Shown: positions 49,964 to 63,240, counted from the first letter of the stretch. The stretch is 64,000 bases of DNA from Pyrocephalus nanus (GCA_038380795.1 CM076259.1:23418977-23482976); one strand, 5' to 3'. Notes: generated by a model from the letters alone, not told the origin. Translations and numbers: made by a program.

Positions 49964-50115
49964 AATGTGCATTAACAGCTTAGCACAAATAAGGCAGTAT
50001 GCTTCCATGATGTATTAAAAATCAGTTAGTTAAACCTCAAGCTACTTTTTGCCATTATGGTTAACATATGTTAAAATCATACTGCCTTGTTTTCATTAGG
50101 CTGTTAATACATGCC
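49964..50115. repeat. Imperfect palindrome forming a long hairpin
   Basis: Pairing position p with 100079-p from 49968 to 50024 gives 40 Watson-Crick and 4 G-T pairs out of 57, without any insertion. Perfect blocks are attaacagc/gctgttaat (49971-49979 with 50100-50108) and aaggcagtatg/catactgcctt (49991-50001 with 50078-50088). The loop is about 30 nt (50025-50054). The two arms are diverged copies, as in a palindromic MITE or a conserved hairpin repeat. A pre-miRNA is possible but the stem is longer than usual. Seen directly; function unknown. Confidence 0.8.
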
Positions 50116-52689
50116 CCCAAAGACAGCTTCACCTTAAAGCTCCCATGAGAAAGACCTAAAGGTTTAGTTCTGTTGGCAAAGCCATCTTAAGTTGACATTC
50201 TGCTGATGCGGCTGTAACACACTTCTATCTCTTCACTCCCCCAGTAAACACTCTTGGCAAAAAGATTACAAGGCCAGAGAGCTGCACCTGCACTTTGGAT
50301 ACACAGCAGTGTCACATTCAGCATCCCGTTTCCTCACGCCCATGATTAGAGCAACAAAGGTCCTGATCCTGGGCACAAGAAAGTGCTGGCAGAATTTCAT
50401 GTGCTGCATGTGAATTCACACAGACAAACTGAGGCTTTTCCTGAAATTGTCTTGCTTTGGTTCATGACTTCTGACCGTAGGGTAGGAAAGAAAATGCTAC
50501 CTGTCCCAGGACCTATGTGAATCCACCCTGATTTTTCTTTCCTAAATTAAAGCATTCCATAAGATTTCCCCAAATCTACAAATTACTTTTACATGACTTA
50601 AATTTAGATTTTGAGCAATAATTCCAAAAGAAAATTCCCTGCCTCTGAGGTACGACAACGCATTAAATATACCCGCTGCCCCTTTAGAAAAACAACCGGT
50701 CCCTATATCTTTATCACTTCCATTGTGCTGTTTCTCTGGGCAATTTCCTGAAGAAGAAATTATATTCTTTCTTCTGCCTTTTTACTTTCTCAGGTGGGAC
50801 AGTCACCTGGATGTCCCCTGGCCAGAGACCTAGTTGGTGAGGCCTCGTGGTGCTTCGTCAGGCACCAAAACACCATCCACAGAGTATAAAAGGAGCTCTT
50901 AAGGTCCTGGTGACACATTCTCTGTGTGTACTTCCTCTGCTTTACAGCTGACTCAACCAGAGAACGACCAGGCTCTCTCCAGAACAGGAAAAATAACTGC
51001 ATATTATCTCTTTAAAAGCCTCATAATCCTCAGGCAATAACTGAGTAGTAACTGCAGTGACGGGCAAAATCTTTCTGCTTCATATTAATAAACCCCAACA
51101 CAATATTACTGCTTGCTGCATCAAAGGCTTTTACATAAATGACCTTTTTTTTTTTTTTTTTTTTACACTGAAACAAAGAGTACATATATGGAAGGGCTTG
51201 GATGTTAAGGACTTTGCTTGGGTTTCCATTTGGTGCATCATGTTGGCTTTGGAAATAATTAGAAAGCAAACAAAGAGTGCAAATGGGGGGAAAGCAAATC
51301 ATCTCTATGTTATAATGGTCTGACAGTACTCTCCAGAAGAAAGTATCTTCTCAAAAAAAGTATCACTGTTACCTTTTAAGGAAACCAACTGCCCATTTTC
51401 AATCTTGAGAGTCACTGCTTGCCTTATGCTGGACCATAGGGATACACAAAGCCATGACAAGAAGGGATGACCCGCCAATGCCAGTTATGTCTTCTGCAAG
51501 TGCTTTTTCTCTAGATGATCTAATGCAATTATGAAGAATTCTGCACAGTTGCATCTTATTCCCATAAATTACACAGACAGAAAGAGCCTGCTCCAAAATG
51601 TGGCACCTGTGAAACTGAGTTACCCACTCATGCCCACTAAAGTCCTTACTATGTGGCAGTTTCTTATCCCTTGGAGAATGGCTGCTGGGTCATTATGAAT
51701 ACCTCTAGATCACTTCCACAGGTGTCCTGGTTCATATTTGGGTTATAGATCAGGTCACTAACAGCTGGAACTGCAAGGCTGCTTTCCCTCAGTGACATCA
51801 TGGCACTGATAGTTCTACCATGACAACAGAACACACTTGATAGGCTAGTGCACAGTTTGCCTAGTCCTAAACCCTCCCTTAGAATATGCATTAAGCTCCA
51901 GCCAGTACTGCCTCACCAGGTAGTCTATTTTTGCTGGAGGACCTTAGGTAAACCAGTCAGATTTTTACTGGGTAATTTTGTAGAGACAAACACAGTCCTG
52001 CACTGTATCCATAAGGTTCCATCAACATGACACCGGCCTTGCACGAGCATGATTCTTTATAGGGAGTTGTAGCACAGCCAGGCAGAATGGATGAAAAGAG
52101 GAGAGCACCCAGGCCTTTAAACTACAGGTCCCGTGACAGCCAGGGATAATGATGGGTAAACAAAGTTTTTCTGCAAACTGCTTGAATTAAAAAGTTCAAC
52201 ACAGTCTGTTTGAGCCGACTAGAAATACAGTACTTCATTTAGACCTTCTCAGAAAAAGAATAAAAAGTACTTAAAAAAATAGTAAGAACAGCAATAATAA
52301 AAGAGGTGAAAATCACACCATTCCCAAAGTTTTGGAAACTGCATTTTCCATTTTAAATTATTATAGACAGCAAATTTCAGAGAGTCTTACCCTTGCTAGC
52401 AGTTCCTACTATTTTATCTGTAGTATCTAACAATTGGAGCTTTGCATCTCTTCATTACCATCCTGAAAATAATATCCTGTACAAATGCAGGCAGATTTGA
52501 ACTTCCATCAGAGAATTGTAGCAGCTGCTGAGCAGAGAGAGGATTTGTGTTTTTTTTTCTTTCTTTTAAAACAATTAAAAAGAAGTATCTGACTGTTTCT
52601 ACGAAAACTGTGGACTGGACAACATCTCTTAAAAAAACATCACTGGCTGAAAACTGGCAGTTGCTCCGTCAGTATGACAGAATAATTAA

Positions 52690-52800
52690 AACCAGTATGA
52701 CAATAATTAGCACTTCTATAGTTCTTTTCATCCATGGATATCAAAGCACTTCACAGAAACAAGTGCAGCTACCTCAATTTTTAAAGCTGAGCTCAGAAAA
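52690..52800 (+). repeat. MIR/L3-like ancient repeat fragment
   Basis: Contains 'aataattagcacttctatag', 'ttcttttcatccatggatat' and 'caaagcacttcacagaaaca' in order. This is a common 5' signature of old amniote retroposons, 'tagcacttctatagcgcttt', 'tcatccgaggatctcaaagc', 'gctttacaaa'. The following part ('cagctacctcaatttttaaa') is too degraded to assign. Confidence 0.5.
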
Positions 52801-55539
52801 AAAACAAATCAGAACTTATTCTGTGTGGAAAATTTCAACAACTTCATTACTATTAATCCTAAATTAGAGAAAAGAGCTGAAAGATTTTTTACAAATTTCC
52901 AAAATCAAGAATACTTAAAAAAAGTGCCACAGTTGATTAGGAAACTTTGGTGGGTTTGATGGAGCCAAACATTTTGTCATTCTGAATTTAGTGCATTTTT
53001 GGTTCTTTGAGTCTTTCAACAATACATCTGCCTTTGGGAAGGGAATGCCTCCTGGGAGCTGTAGTTCATGTTTTCCCACTAAACTTGATAGCTCTATTGG
53101 TTAGGCACTGCCTGTCCTCATCATGCCCTAAGGCTGGGCCTGCCTATCCTACTGTTCTACAGAAAAACATCATCAGACTCTTTCTTATTCTCTCTACTGA
53201 GCTCCTGAATGGGAAGCACTGACTGCAGCAAGGAGGGCTGGACAGTTTAGCAAAGAAGTAAATATAAAGCTCAATAACCCCAATGACATGCTTTAGACAC
53301 CAGTCCAACTCTCCTTCTATGAGTCAGTAAAGCATCTTAAAGTAGATTTTATTTTTGGGATGAGTTCTTTCAGGTCAAGCCTGTGTACAGGGAGCTGAAG
53401 GAAGCATTTTCTGCTGCACGTGCCACCTTGGGTTTATGTCTGCAGTGATATGGTCATCATATCCACTTGTTCGCAGCTTACAGTTTGTTCTTTCAAGGAC
53501 TGACCGGTCTAGAATTGGTGGGGAAGAGAAGGAAAGATCATGATTGCTACTTAGAGATGCCTCACCTCCAACTAAATCTGCTAATATAACTTGACAGAAG
53601 GTGGGTTACATACCAGATGCTTGCTGATATGGCACCCTTCTCTGTAGGTTGCATAGTTTTAATATCAGCAATGCCCCATGACTCCTCTCAGCTTCCATGT
53701 CAGGTACAACAAAGCTTCCTCTCCAGTGAGGCTGGAAATGTGCACAGGACCAGAGGGAGCCTGAATAAGCTGCTGCTCTTCTAGGAAAGCCCATTTACAT
53801 TTACTGCATTTCTAGAACTGGCCTGAATGTTTCAATGCTTTACTCGTGCTCCCCTTACACACACACTGGGGCAATTTATCTTGGTGGTCCCAACTACTAG
53901 GATACTGAAGGGGGCACTTTGATAACTGATCAATCAAGACTGAGCTGATTAAACTTCTGCTGTTTTCCAAGACTGTTCCTTTAATAATTTCAGAGCTACA
54001 AACCGCTAGGGAGACTGCAGGTTCGGCAGGGAGGAATCAAGGAGAAGCAGTTAACATTGCTACTAATTTAGGCAATGTTACTAAAACCAAAGTAGATGTT
54101 TGCAGCCACAGAGCATGGGGAAACTGAACAGTATCAGGTTCAGCTGATTATTCATGATTACACATACAAGCAACCCAGTTAACTCTTTAAACCTAACCTG
54201 GTAAAACAGGACGGCCAGATGTAAACAAACATCACCCTGGGGAATATCAGATCAAAGTCTACCCTTAGAAACATGCCTTTTACCTGTATTTTAGTGTACT
54301 ATATAGGTTTGTTTTTTTTTTTTTTTTCACAGATGCTTCTGATACTATGTCTGACTGTAAAACCTGCCATACATTATGGTGACTCATTCCCAGATGCTTA
54401 TTGTATTAGCCATTTACATGTTTGTCAGATCTTACCACTCAGCACCTGAGTTACACACATAGCACAGCGTAACCTCACTCGGTGAAACCAGTCAAGACTA
54501 ATTCCAGCAAAAACCCAAATCATTCTTGCATTTTAATAAAAGAATAAATATTTCCGGATAAAAGCCTAACTTGTAAAAAGCCTCTCAGGCCCATATTTCT
54601 CTACTTGCATATCTGCACAGCTGAAGAAAGAAACAGGACTTTTCACTGGCTCTACCTCTAAGCAACATACTCCATCACCTCAAATGTTGATAGCTGCAAA
54701 GAAATGGAGGAGAAAGACAGAACTGCTCTGATTATGACCTGGGACTGACGACTGATCCGGTATTTTTCAGTAGTAGGACAAAGTTCCCAGACATCTTTGT
54801 GAATAGGGAGAGGTGGATGGGACTGCCACTCTTGAATGCTATCCACTCTGTAACAAGACACGTATTGAATGTAATTTGAAAATCTCCCTAATTTCTAGAT
54901 TTAACAAGTGCATGATGCCAGGCTCAGACGTTTAGTTCTCAGTTAAGAAACATGGAGCAGAGGCTGATGCTTAGAACAATCTTTTATGTGAAATGTATAC
55001 GTTCCTCTGTCAAAACATAAATAATGTACTGGGACAGTGTCACCTTGTGGTTGTTTGCTGACATAGCGGCCAGCTGAGAGGGGATACTCCCTGTACCTAT
55101 CCCCCCTCACCCCCAAAAGCCTTCATTCAGGAATGTCAGCCTTGCAAATTTCCTTTGGGGTGAAACAGGACCTCCATGATCTGTCCACTCTCCACCCTCC
55201 GTGCAGGTGTTAGCAGCTTTTGCACCAATGTCTCCGAAAGCCCTCACAGAGGCACAAAGGCATTAAACAACAGGGACAACTCTACAACTTGCACTGGCCT
55301 CAAAAGTCTGAGAGAGAAAGATGTGTGAAGAAAGAAGCTGCCAAGTTCCTAAATGGGAGCTGTGACTTTAGGCAATAAAATTCCACTTCTCCCTTTTTGA
55401 ATTTCCTGCCTTGCAAGGTAAGTTCAAAGGACTGGCACTGGATTTTGGAAACTGTTGTGCAGAAAGAGGAAAAAATACAGCCTTAATTCAAAGTTAGTAC
55501 TAAAGCAAGGAAATTCAGACACCAAACTGAGCTCTTAAT

Positions 55540-55800
55540 GGAGAACTAATAGATGTTAATTAACCACCAATTGACAAAAAAACATATTTACTGTAGTTTA
55601 ACAGCTCCGCAAATAAGCAAAAACTCATTTACACATGTTTAAACCTTAATAAATGCATTTGCAGTCATTGGACGCTTAAGTTGATTTTCAAACTGTCCCT
55701 CATAGTAAATATAAAAGGGTACATTTGGTTGCAAAAGTTATTACACATTAATTAAACATCAGCTCATTGCAGAAAACTAAATAAGTAAATGGCCTCTTTC
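55540..55800. other. AT-rich candidate conserved non-coding element
   Basis: Contains many homeodomain- and POU-like words close together: ttaattaa at 55557-55564 and again near 55748, caattg, 'aataaatgcatttgca' (octamer-like), and cacatg E-box-like. No repeat family was recognised. Such clusters are typical of neural developmental enhancers, but AT-rich sequence yields these words by chance. The proposal is inference. Confidence 0.25.
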
Positions 55801-56668
55801 ATCAATACTGGTTTATTACACAGCTATTAGGAGCTGTACACAAAAATGAAGAAAAAGCACCATGCGATACAGCTTTGTCTCTGTGCTGTCACCCACACCT
55901 TTGCAAAGCTCTCCCTGATAAGGGAGGGTTCCCCAGGCACTGTGCACAGGTGAGGAGGGCCAGCGTGGCGTGCAGTAACATTACTGTGGGGAGTGCCCTA
56001 AGCAGCAGGTTTCTTCAGTGTAGTAAGCATGCAACAGGATTTAGAAAACTTGTTCTGAGCAGAAGGCATGGGGTGGAAGAGTGTGTGGTGACACTTAGGA
56101 GGAAAGGTGGTGTGAAGACTACTTGCAGAGTTTTCATTTTGTGAATTTATTTCATTCAATCCTGTGAGCCTTTCTCTGATTCCTTTTTCTGGCTTTCTCT
56201 GTTTGGACAATACCATCTTCTCTTCTGCTACTACATTTGCTGTCCATTCAAAATGGTGCAAGAACTTTCTCTGCAGCTTTCATCATGATCCTGCATTCGT
56301 TCTCTTCTCCTACTCCCTGGTATATCCCTTAAGGTTGCTTCTAAACTGCATCCATATATTTTGCCCTGAGAGCACTGCACTCACTTCCCAAAGGTCTGTA
56401 ACAAGGGTTAAGCCTTTAATATGTGTTAAATGCTTTAAGATCCCCTCACAGAAGATGCTGGACTTAAACAAAATATAAAAGCCATCTCCTTTTCATGTAC
56501 TTCTCATAGGAACACGCAACATAAAACCAAGTCAAATGGTATTTATCCCAGGTTGCTTCATTCTCCAATGCTGTTGCAGAAGCATCCAGTGGAGGGAGCT
56601 TAAAATAACTAAAAAAGAGCTTTACTTTCAAGAGACTGACTTAATTAAGTCATTGTTTTGTATTTATT

Positions 56669-56724
56669 AAAAAAACAAAACAAAACAAAACAAAAACCCA
56701 ACAACAACAACAAAAAAAACAAAC
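56669..56724. repeat. A/C-rich low-complexity tract (AAAAC, CAA)
   Basis: Run of A, four AAAAC units, then CCCA and four CAA units, then another A run and 'caaac'. Similar in character to the tract at 49508. Confidence 0.92.
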
Positions 56725-57149
56725 CTCAGGAAAGGAGCAAAGGAAATAATAAGCATTCATCAAATGGGAAAAGTCCAGATCAAACGGTGAAGAAGTGTTT
56801 TCAGACTTTCAGAGAATACAAATAGAGTGAAATAGAAAACACAAATTAAATTAAGAATCATAAAATTTTCTCTGTTTGCACAGCTCAGGCAACAATGTCT
56901 GGAGCCAATTTATTACTAGGCTCCACAACAAATAAGCTCACGTGATTCCCACACTGAAATAACCTTTCCTCATTTCACAATAAAACAACCATGGGGTCTG
57001 GTAAGCAAAGATGAATTATAGCTGCCTGTCAAAAATAATTATGATAATCCCTCCCACTCCCACAACATCTGAGGATTACAACAACCTTTTCAGACAGCAC
57101 AGCAGTCTGAAATACACAATGCAACATAACAAAACTATGTCATCAACAA

Positions 57150-57245
57150 GTTCTTAGATGGAGAAACTGAGGCAGAGGAAGCTAATCAGTGCACAGCCAC
57201 AGAGTTACTCTGATCGCTCTTCCCACCTTGGCCTCAGTTTCTTGA
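57150..57245 (+). repeat. Possible MIR-like fragment
   Basis: 'agatggagaaactgaggcag' followed by 'cacagccacagagttact' resembles the MIR pattern 'agatgaggaaactgaggcac' with 'ggtcacacagctagtaag'. It ends in 'ccaccttggcctcagtttct', which is a related motif on the opposite strand. Weak. Confidence 0.3.
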
Positions 57246-60200
57246 GAGTTGAAATAATTCCACTGATTTCAGTGGACTTCTTTTGTTTGTTTTGTTTACA
57301 TACTGCTATCACCATCTCAACAGATGAACTGCAGCTGCACTCAAGCTCTGTGATTATGGGCCAGTGTCCTCTTGTGCTACACAAAACAAACTGAAAGAGC
57401 TGAACAAAAAAGGATTTCCCTGTCCCAGAGTTTGCAATGGAGATGAGACTGCAACCCTTTGTGTTTGACTTGGTCATTGTGCCTGGATAGGATGGATCTG
57501 TTACTATCTGGCAATCCTTATGGATTGAGGCCCTTGATGGCTGGGATGAGTCTTCTCTAATGTTGAGGGTATATGTTGCATTCTAGCGATTGAATTATGG
57601 AAGAGCACAGGCTGAGTTACCTCCTTCAAACTGCGCAATTTCCCCTTCCGTATAAAATGGCAACACCCATAATTGTGAGAACTGAACCAAAAGCCTATTT
57701 TTAAGTCCGTGTGTGTGTAGGGCTTTGCCTTTAGTAGAGCCTTAGCACAATAAAATTCTGGCTAGTCCACATTGAGTTCCCTCCAGGCATCCACAGGCTT
57801 GGCTGCAAATCCTTCTCTCAGATAACCCAGGCCTCTCCTAACTGTGGACCTACCTCACATCCAGCTTTCCTGCTGAGGCTATACCATTAATAAAAAGAAG
57901 GAAGCAGAACAATAGCAGTGCTTCCAGGAAAGTGATACCTCTGCATCTGGTGTACTTTGAAGGCACCAGGCTGTTCTGCGTTCACAAGGCACAACTCACA
58001 TGATAACTGTCAGCCAAAGATGTCCAAGTCAGTTGTGCCAAGCTGCCTTTTTCTTCTCAGTTACAGACAACTGTGAAGTCCCTCTCTTTTCCCAGATGTT
58101 CTTGCATGCTTCATTGCAAAAAAATAAGTGTCTGTCAAAACCACCCGTGCCTGCTCCCAGGGAAACAGTAGCCAGGGGCAAGGTGTGTGGGGGAGTGTCC
58201 CTTTTAGAACCTGCAGCTTCATTAAAGTAATTGGCATCTGGACTGGATTTTGTAAGCTCAGTGCCAAAGGGGCTGATGGGGTAACTAATGCTGTGGAGTC
58301 AGAGCCAGAAACTGCATAGCAGGCTTCTGAAATGTGGTCTCTGGCAAGATCTATGCAATGAAATGACATTATGCCTTTGCCATACATTACATGCAAATTA
58401 GAAGAGGTTGGCAGCCATGCAACTGGCATACCATAGCAGCAATCATCCTTACAGGATGTAGAAGGAAAGGCTATTCATCCTCAACCCAGCACAGGGGTGG
58501 GAAAGGGAAGGACGATGCTTGCACAGTACACCTGCTTGCCTCCTTTCCCCTCTGAGTGACCTAATGGGGTGGAAGGCTCTTCCCAGTGCACAGCTCCTGG
58601 TGTTCCTACCTTATTTTTCAGCCTTACCAGAAGGTGTGATTCTCTTTTTTTCCTACATCTGTCCAAAATTCCCTTCAAATGTTTGCTGTTCTCTGTCTCT
58701 GCTTCTCCCCAAGTATCCTTGCCTTAGTGCTGAATAGCTGCAGGAAATGAACAACAAAATGTCTGTCTGCAGGTGCTGAGCAGTGATAGATGCAGACAGC
58801 TGGCTGGCCAGCCGGGACTTCACCTGCTTTGCTGTTGATGAACTACTCTTTCTGTACATTAATTGCTTTTAATGTTTCCCCCATTTAGGCAGCTATCTCC
58901 TCCTCTTTAACCTTTTGTTTTTTCTCTGAACTGTTTGGTCTACAGAGTGTACAGCAAAGCTTCCCAAAATCACACAGCATTCTCTGATGACAGAGGACAG
59001 ATGCCAACCTCCTGGTTCCCTATTTTCAAAGCGATCAGTAATAATAATATGGGGAGATGTTAATGAAAGGGGCACTCATTCCTGCTATTTATTGTTCTTA
59101 TTTTCCCCTGTGACTGCAGGGATTCACCAGTGTCTACGGTGTAGAGAGACAAACTAAAGCAAAAATACACATAAACGTAAGCCAGAACTCTTGCTACAAG
59201 ATTACAACAAACTTGCCCAAAGCCAAATGTCATCTTGATGTCAGCAATTAGGTGAGACTGATGGCATTTCTTGTTCATGTCCTTCCTCTGTAGTACTTCC
59301 ACTGTTGTTAGATCAGGCCGCTAAGTTTATCAGTGTCTCTTTTAAATAAGCAAGATAGGTTCTATTAATAAAGGATTGTAATGTGGGTACTGAAGGCTTG
59401 ATAATTCCAAATGTCCAGCCTGCTACCCATCAAACTTGCCCCAGCACACCATGTCTCACACTGCAGGGTTTGACAAGGCAACAGTCCCAAATGGTTCCCC
59501 AGGCTGAGCACAGTCAGACACTATCACACTCCAAGACTCAAGTTTGCCATCTGCAAGACAACCCAATTGCCTTTCAAACTCCCTGTTCTCCACAAGACAC
59601 CACTGAGGAATCTCAAGGTAGAGAGAAGGCAGTAGTATGCTGTCTGCAAAGAACTCTGTTTAAGATATTCAAATGAACATTACCCTGCGTGTTCGATTAA
59701 TGCACCTAATCATCAAAATGTTGAATCTGATACATCTATCCTTTTTTTTCCTATTGCCTGCAGTGTTGCTGACAATACTAGAAAGCAATATTTTAGTCTA
59801 AACCAGTTTAGGTCTTTAAAGGACCTCTGGATCAAGTCCAGCTCCTTGCAAACAATTTCATTATATGCATTTTCAAAACCTGCAGTGGGTAGCAAACCAG
59901 AGGTCTTAAAGGAGTAGAGAGGAAAGAAATCCTCCTTTCTCGTGTCCATAGGAGCCCTGTTGCCTTCTGGAACAGCTAACAGAATAGGTAGTTTGGGATG
60001 CTATTTTTCAGAAACAGCTTGTGCTGTCTCCTCAATCCTTGTTTCCAGTCTAAGGGATATCTCATTACAGTACCAGTGATGGGGGCAGGGAACCAAAGTT
60101 CCTCAGATAACCTCCTCCACCTCCAACAGCGCGTGTGACTAGACATCTGTGGAAGGAAAAGGGCCACTAAAAGGGAGCAACGATCAAAGTAAGCTTAAGT

Positions 60201-60887
60201 GAAGAGTTATGTTGCATTAGTGAGACTGATAGAACCAGAGATGGGGATAGCCCTTCACTAACTAAAAGCAGTGTCTGTTTCCCAGTTGAGATATGTCTGT
60301 GCTGCAGAAGTCTATAAAAAGAAGTACGAAGCACTTGAGTCTCTGTTTTACCTTGCCACATTCATAAGGCTAGAGAAAGGAACATCAAGAAGATGTGACA
60401 GGTGATGGCTGAAGGAGTTAAACTCCACTTCAAAACTGGTTGAGTAGCATTTAAAGGCAATATTACTAGGATAAATACTTGTCCAGTGGTCAAGTGAGAA
60501 TTCTGAATCAATCTATGAAATTTTGTGCAAGAGTGATACCTGTGTTGGAGTCAGGATGGTCTATATCTCACGTGGGCTGGGGCAGGGATATATTAGGTGT
60601 AGATGTGGAAAAAGGGGCACTTTAACCATTCCAGGCAATAGGTTTCCAGATGGGGCCATGGCAGATGTGATGTTCTGGAGTCTTGCAAAATTCAGAGACT
60701 ATTATATTGATGCATGACAGATGTTAGGGAAGCACGGAATATTCAAAGACAGGTGCATTACCTTAATAAATATTACATCTACCCTTATGGCTTTTTTAGT
60801 GATTATATACTTGATTCTGTAGGTAAACCAAAGAAAGTTTTCTGTACATCATGACACCCTGCAGGGGGCTTAACTTTCTCACGCAGG

Positions 60888-60892
60888 AAAAA

Positions 60893-60936
<44 letters not shown>
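60888..60936. repeat. Poly(A) tract, A38 with a short preceding A run
   Basis: Nine A, 'gt', then an uninterrupted run of about 38 A. No polyadenylation signal or gene-like sequence lies just upstream on the plus strand, and no target-site duplication was evident, so it does not look like the tail of a processed retrocopy. The run length is uncertain by nature. Confidence 0.93.
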
Positions 60937-60939
<3 letters not shown>

Positions 60940-61879
60940 ATTTAACTTTTGACCAATATCAAGCAAACCATCAATGCCAAAGTCATGAAACAATATGAGC
61001 TCCTGGCCAGACTCAAACATCTCTGACCTGAACAACCTGCTGGAGTCTCTTTGGGAACTTAAGCTCTACCTGCATTGTGGAACATTAGACTTTTCCCCAG
61101 GATTCCAGTGCATGCCCAAGTCATGACAAGATACCCACACATTATATTGCTTTCCTCTGTTTGAATTTTCTGCTAGTTCCCTTTTTTCTTTTTTTTTTAA
61201 TGGACAGGACAGCTAGGCCAGCAAGCAGACGAGACTCATGGCATACCTGGGCCAGGCAGAGGGCCACAAAATGCATGTGTCCTGAAATGTAAATTAGACT
61301 TTGACAGCCAGCTGCAGAGCTTTGCAGATTAATATTATTTTGAGTTAGGGAGCTGATAATGATGGAGAAGACAGTACAGAGCTACTGTACAGTATCAGTT
61401 TTGGTAGATTTTGGTGGCAGTCAAGATCTTGCCAAGAGTTGAAGAGCCATTCCCTCCAGCAGTACCTAGGCCAGATTTGGGGTCTCCCCTAGGATTTTTT
61501 GGCCATGGAGAAATCCACAGATTCTAACAGGTATGGGCATGTGGCATAGAAAATATTCTGCTAGACCCAAACCTACTCAGAACCTCCCCGCGTGCCGCAC
61601 ATTGTGTGGTGCCAGAGTCATCATTTACAAGTGTTATTTCCACAGGCTGTTGTTTTCCAACTGACCTCACCCTGACTCCTACTGCTGCACCAGATACCCA
61701 TGCAAACAAAAGCTTTGTCAGACACACAGAATCTACCTTCCTTGTTGCCCATTCCACGTTATTAACTAGATACCCACATCAGCTAAGGAGATGTATTTTC
61801 AGCCAGTTCCCTCTCCAGTCCAAAGATTCTTCTGAAGTTCATTAACATTTGTACTGTAACTACTGTTGAGCTTGCCACA

Positions 61880-62270
61880 TTTCCAGTCAAGATTTCAAAC
61901 CAAATGAGGTTACCAAATAATGTCTTAATAGAGAAACGCATGGTAATTTATATATTGAAATTAAAGATTAAACCTTAATCTTAATTAAATCTCACAAAAG
62001 TTCAGTAAAGCTGCCCAAATTATAAAATATAAAAAGATGTATTGATTATTTGAGAAATGGAAATCACATTTAATAAATACAGGAGTGAGCCATTAAGAGA
62101 ATGGAGAGATCAGAAAAAGCACTAACTGGTGATTAAAAGAAGATAAATATTTATTAAATGTTGCTGTGATTTATTAAGCTGTGTTGGGCTAAACAAATGT
62201 AATTTGATATCTGAATCATATCTCATTCTGATACAGTCTTCATTAAATCTGAAGTCTTGGCTTTAAATGG
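61880..62270. other. AT-rich candidate conserved non-coding element
   Basis: An approximately 390-bp AT-rich stretch free of recognised repeats. It holds a perfect 8-bp-arm palindrome AAGATTAA-ACC-TTAATCTT (61964-61982), ttaattaaat next to it, several TAAT and ATTA cores, and 'gataaatatttattaaatg'. Absence of low-complexity patterning and dense homeodomain-like cores suggest a developmental regulatory element. This remains inference without alignments. Confidence 0.27.
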
Positions 62271-63189
62271 ATATCATATGTTCCCTTCAGTTCTTAATCT
62301 CTTTGAAATATCAGTTTGATGCTGTGGAAGACATTGAAAGTCACGGAGACTGAAGTCTCCTGCGTATGAATGAGGTTGTTTTGCACTGCAGGTAAGCAGT
62401 CAGCTTCCCATTCCACCGTGCCTTTTTACCCAGGACCTGCTGCAACTTTGCGCTGTCCCTTGGTGACAGGGCAACGTTCAGATTTTAAAGCCATTCTGTC
62501 AAAAGGCCAGACAGGAAGAGCAGGACTTCGAATTTCAATCAGTCCTCCAACAACCAGTGTGGAGGTCTGAGGCAGAACACCTTCACTGGTTTTAATGAAG
62601 GAGAGCTGACTGTCACACTAATACAGTTGCTGCCCAGCAGAACATTAGTGAAGGTTCTGTATGAGAAAACATCTAACCCCTTCATATGCAGTAATTAGTC
62701 TAGCACCAATTAGCTGCTGATGCAGCTTTCCAGTTGAGAAGTTAATCATGCAGGAACTCAGAAATTCATTCTCCCAGCATTCAGAGAGCAACCTTATCTT
62801 GGGCCCCTCGCAGGGTCTGGTACATCATGGCACTCATGCGCTTGAGGTGTCTGGATAAGAACATTTCAGTTTAGACAGCAAGTTGTCTCCGTCTTAAATG
62901 CATTCTCACACACTCTTTTCAGCCTCTGTTTAGAAGAGGAGCTTCTTGTTGAAAATTTCTGGCATAAATGAATTGCTGCTGATAATTAAATTTGCACAGA
63001 GTTAAAATTAAGTGCCAGTGCTCTTTCCCAGGGCTACACTTAGTTATAGACTGTTAGTGAGAGTCATTGCCCATTCACTGTAAACCTGAAAAAAGGTTCT
63101 ATGGAGAAGTAGCAATTGACTTCCACAAGCTTGCTTGAATCTGAATGTTGTAAGAGCTCTAACTTCCTTTCGAAAGCCCTTGCTCCCCT

Positions 63190-63240
63190 CCAAAAGAAAC
63201 AAAACAAAACAAACAAACCAAAAAAGAGAGAAAGAGAGGA
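63190..63240. repeat. A/C-rich then GA-rich low-complexity tract
   Basis: 'gaaacaaaacaaaacaaaca' followed by 'aaccaaaaaagagagaaaga'. A third example of the AAAAC-type tract on this flank. Confidence 0.85.

Noticed and set aside
49968..50111. Calling the long hairpin a microRNA gene
   Set aside because: The stem is longer than a typical pre-miRNA, the loop is large, and no known mature sequence was recognised. Left as an unexplained hairpin.
53010..53070. Phrase 'cctcctgggagctgtagttc' as a transposon end
   Set aside because: Similar words occur in several vertebrate repeats, but nothing around it could be matched, so no family call is justified.
60888..60936. Poly(A) run as tail of a processed pseudogene
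   Set aside because: No gene-like sequence or polyadenylation signal upstream and no target-site duplication seen; avian CR1 rarely mobilises mRNAs.
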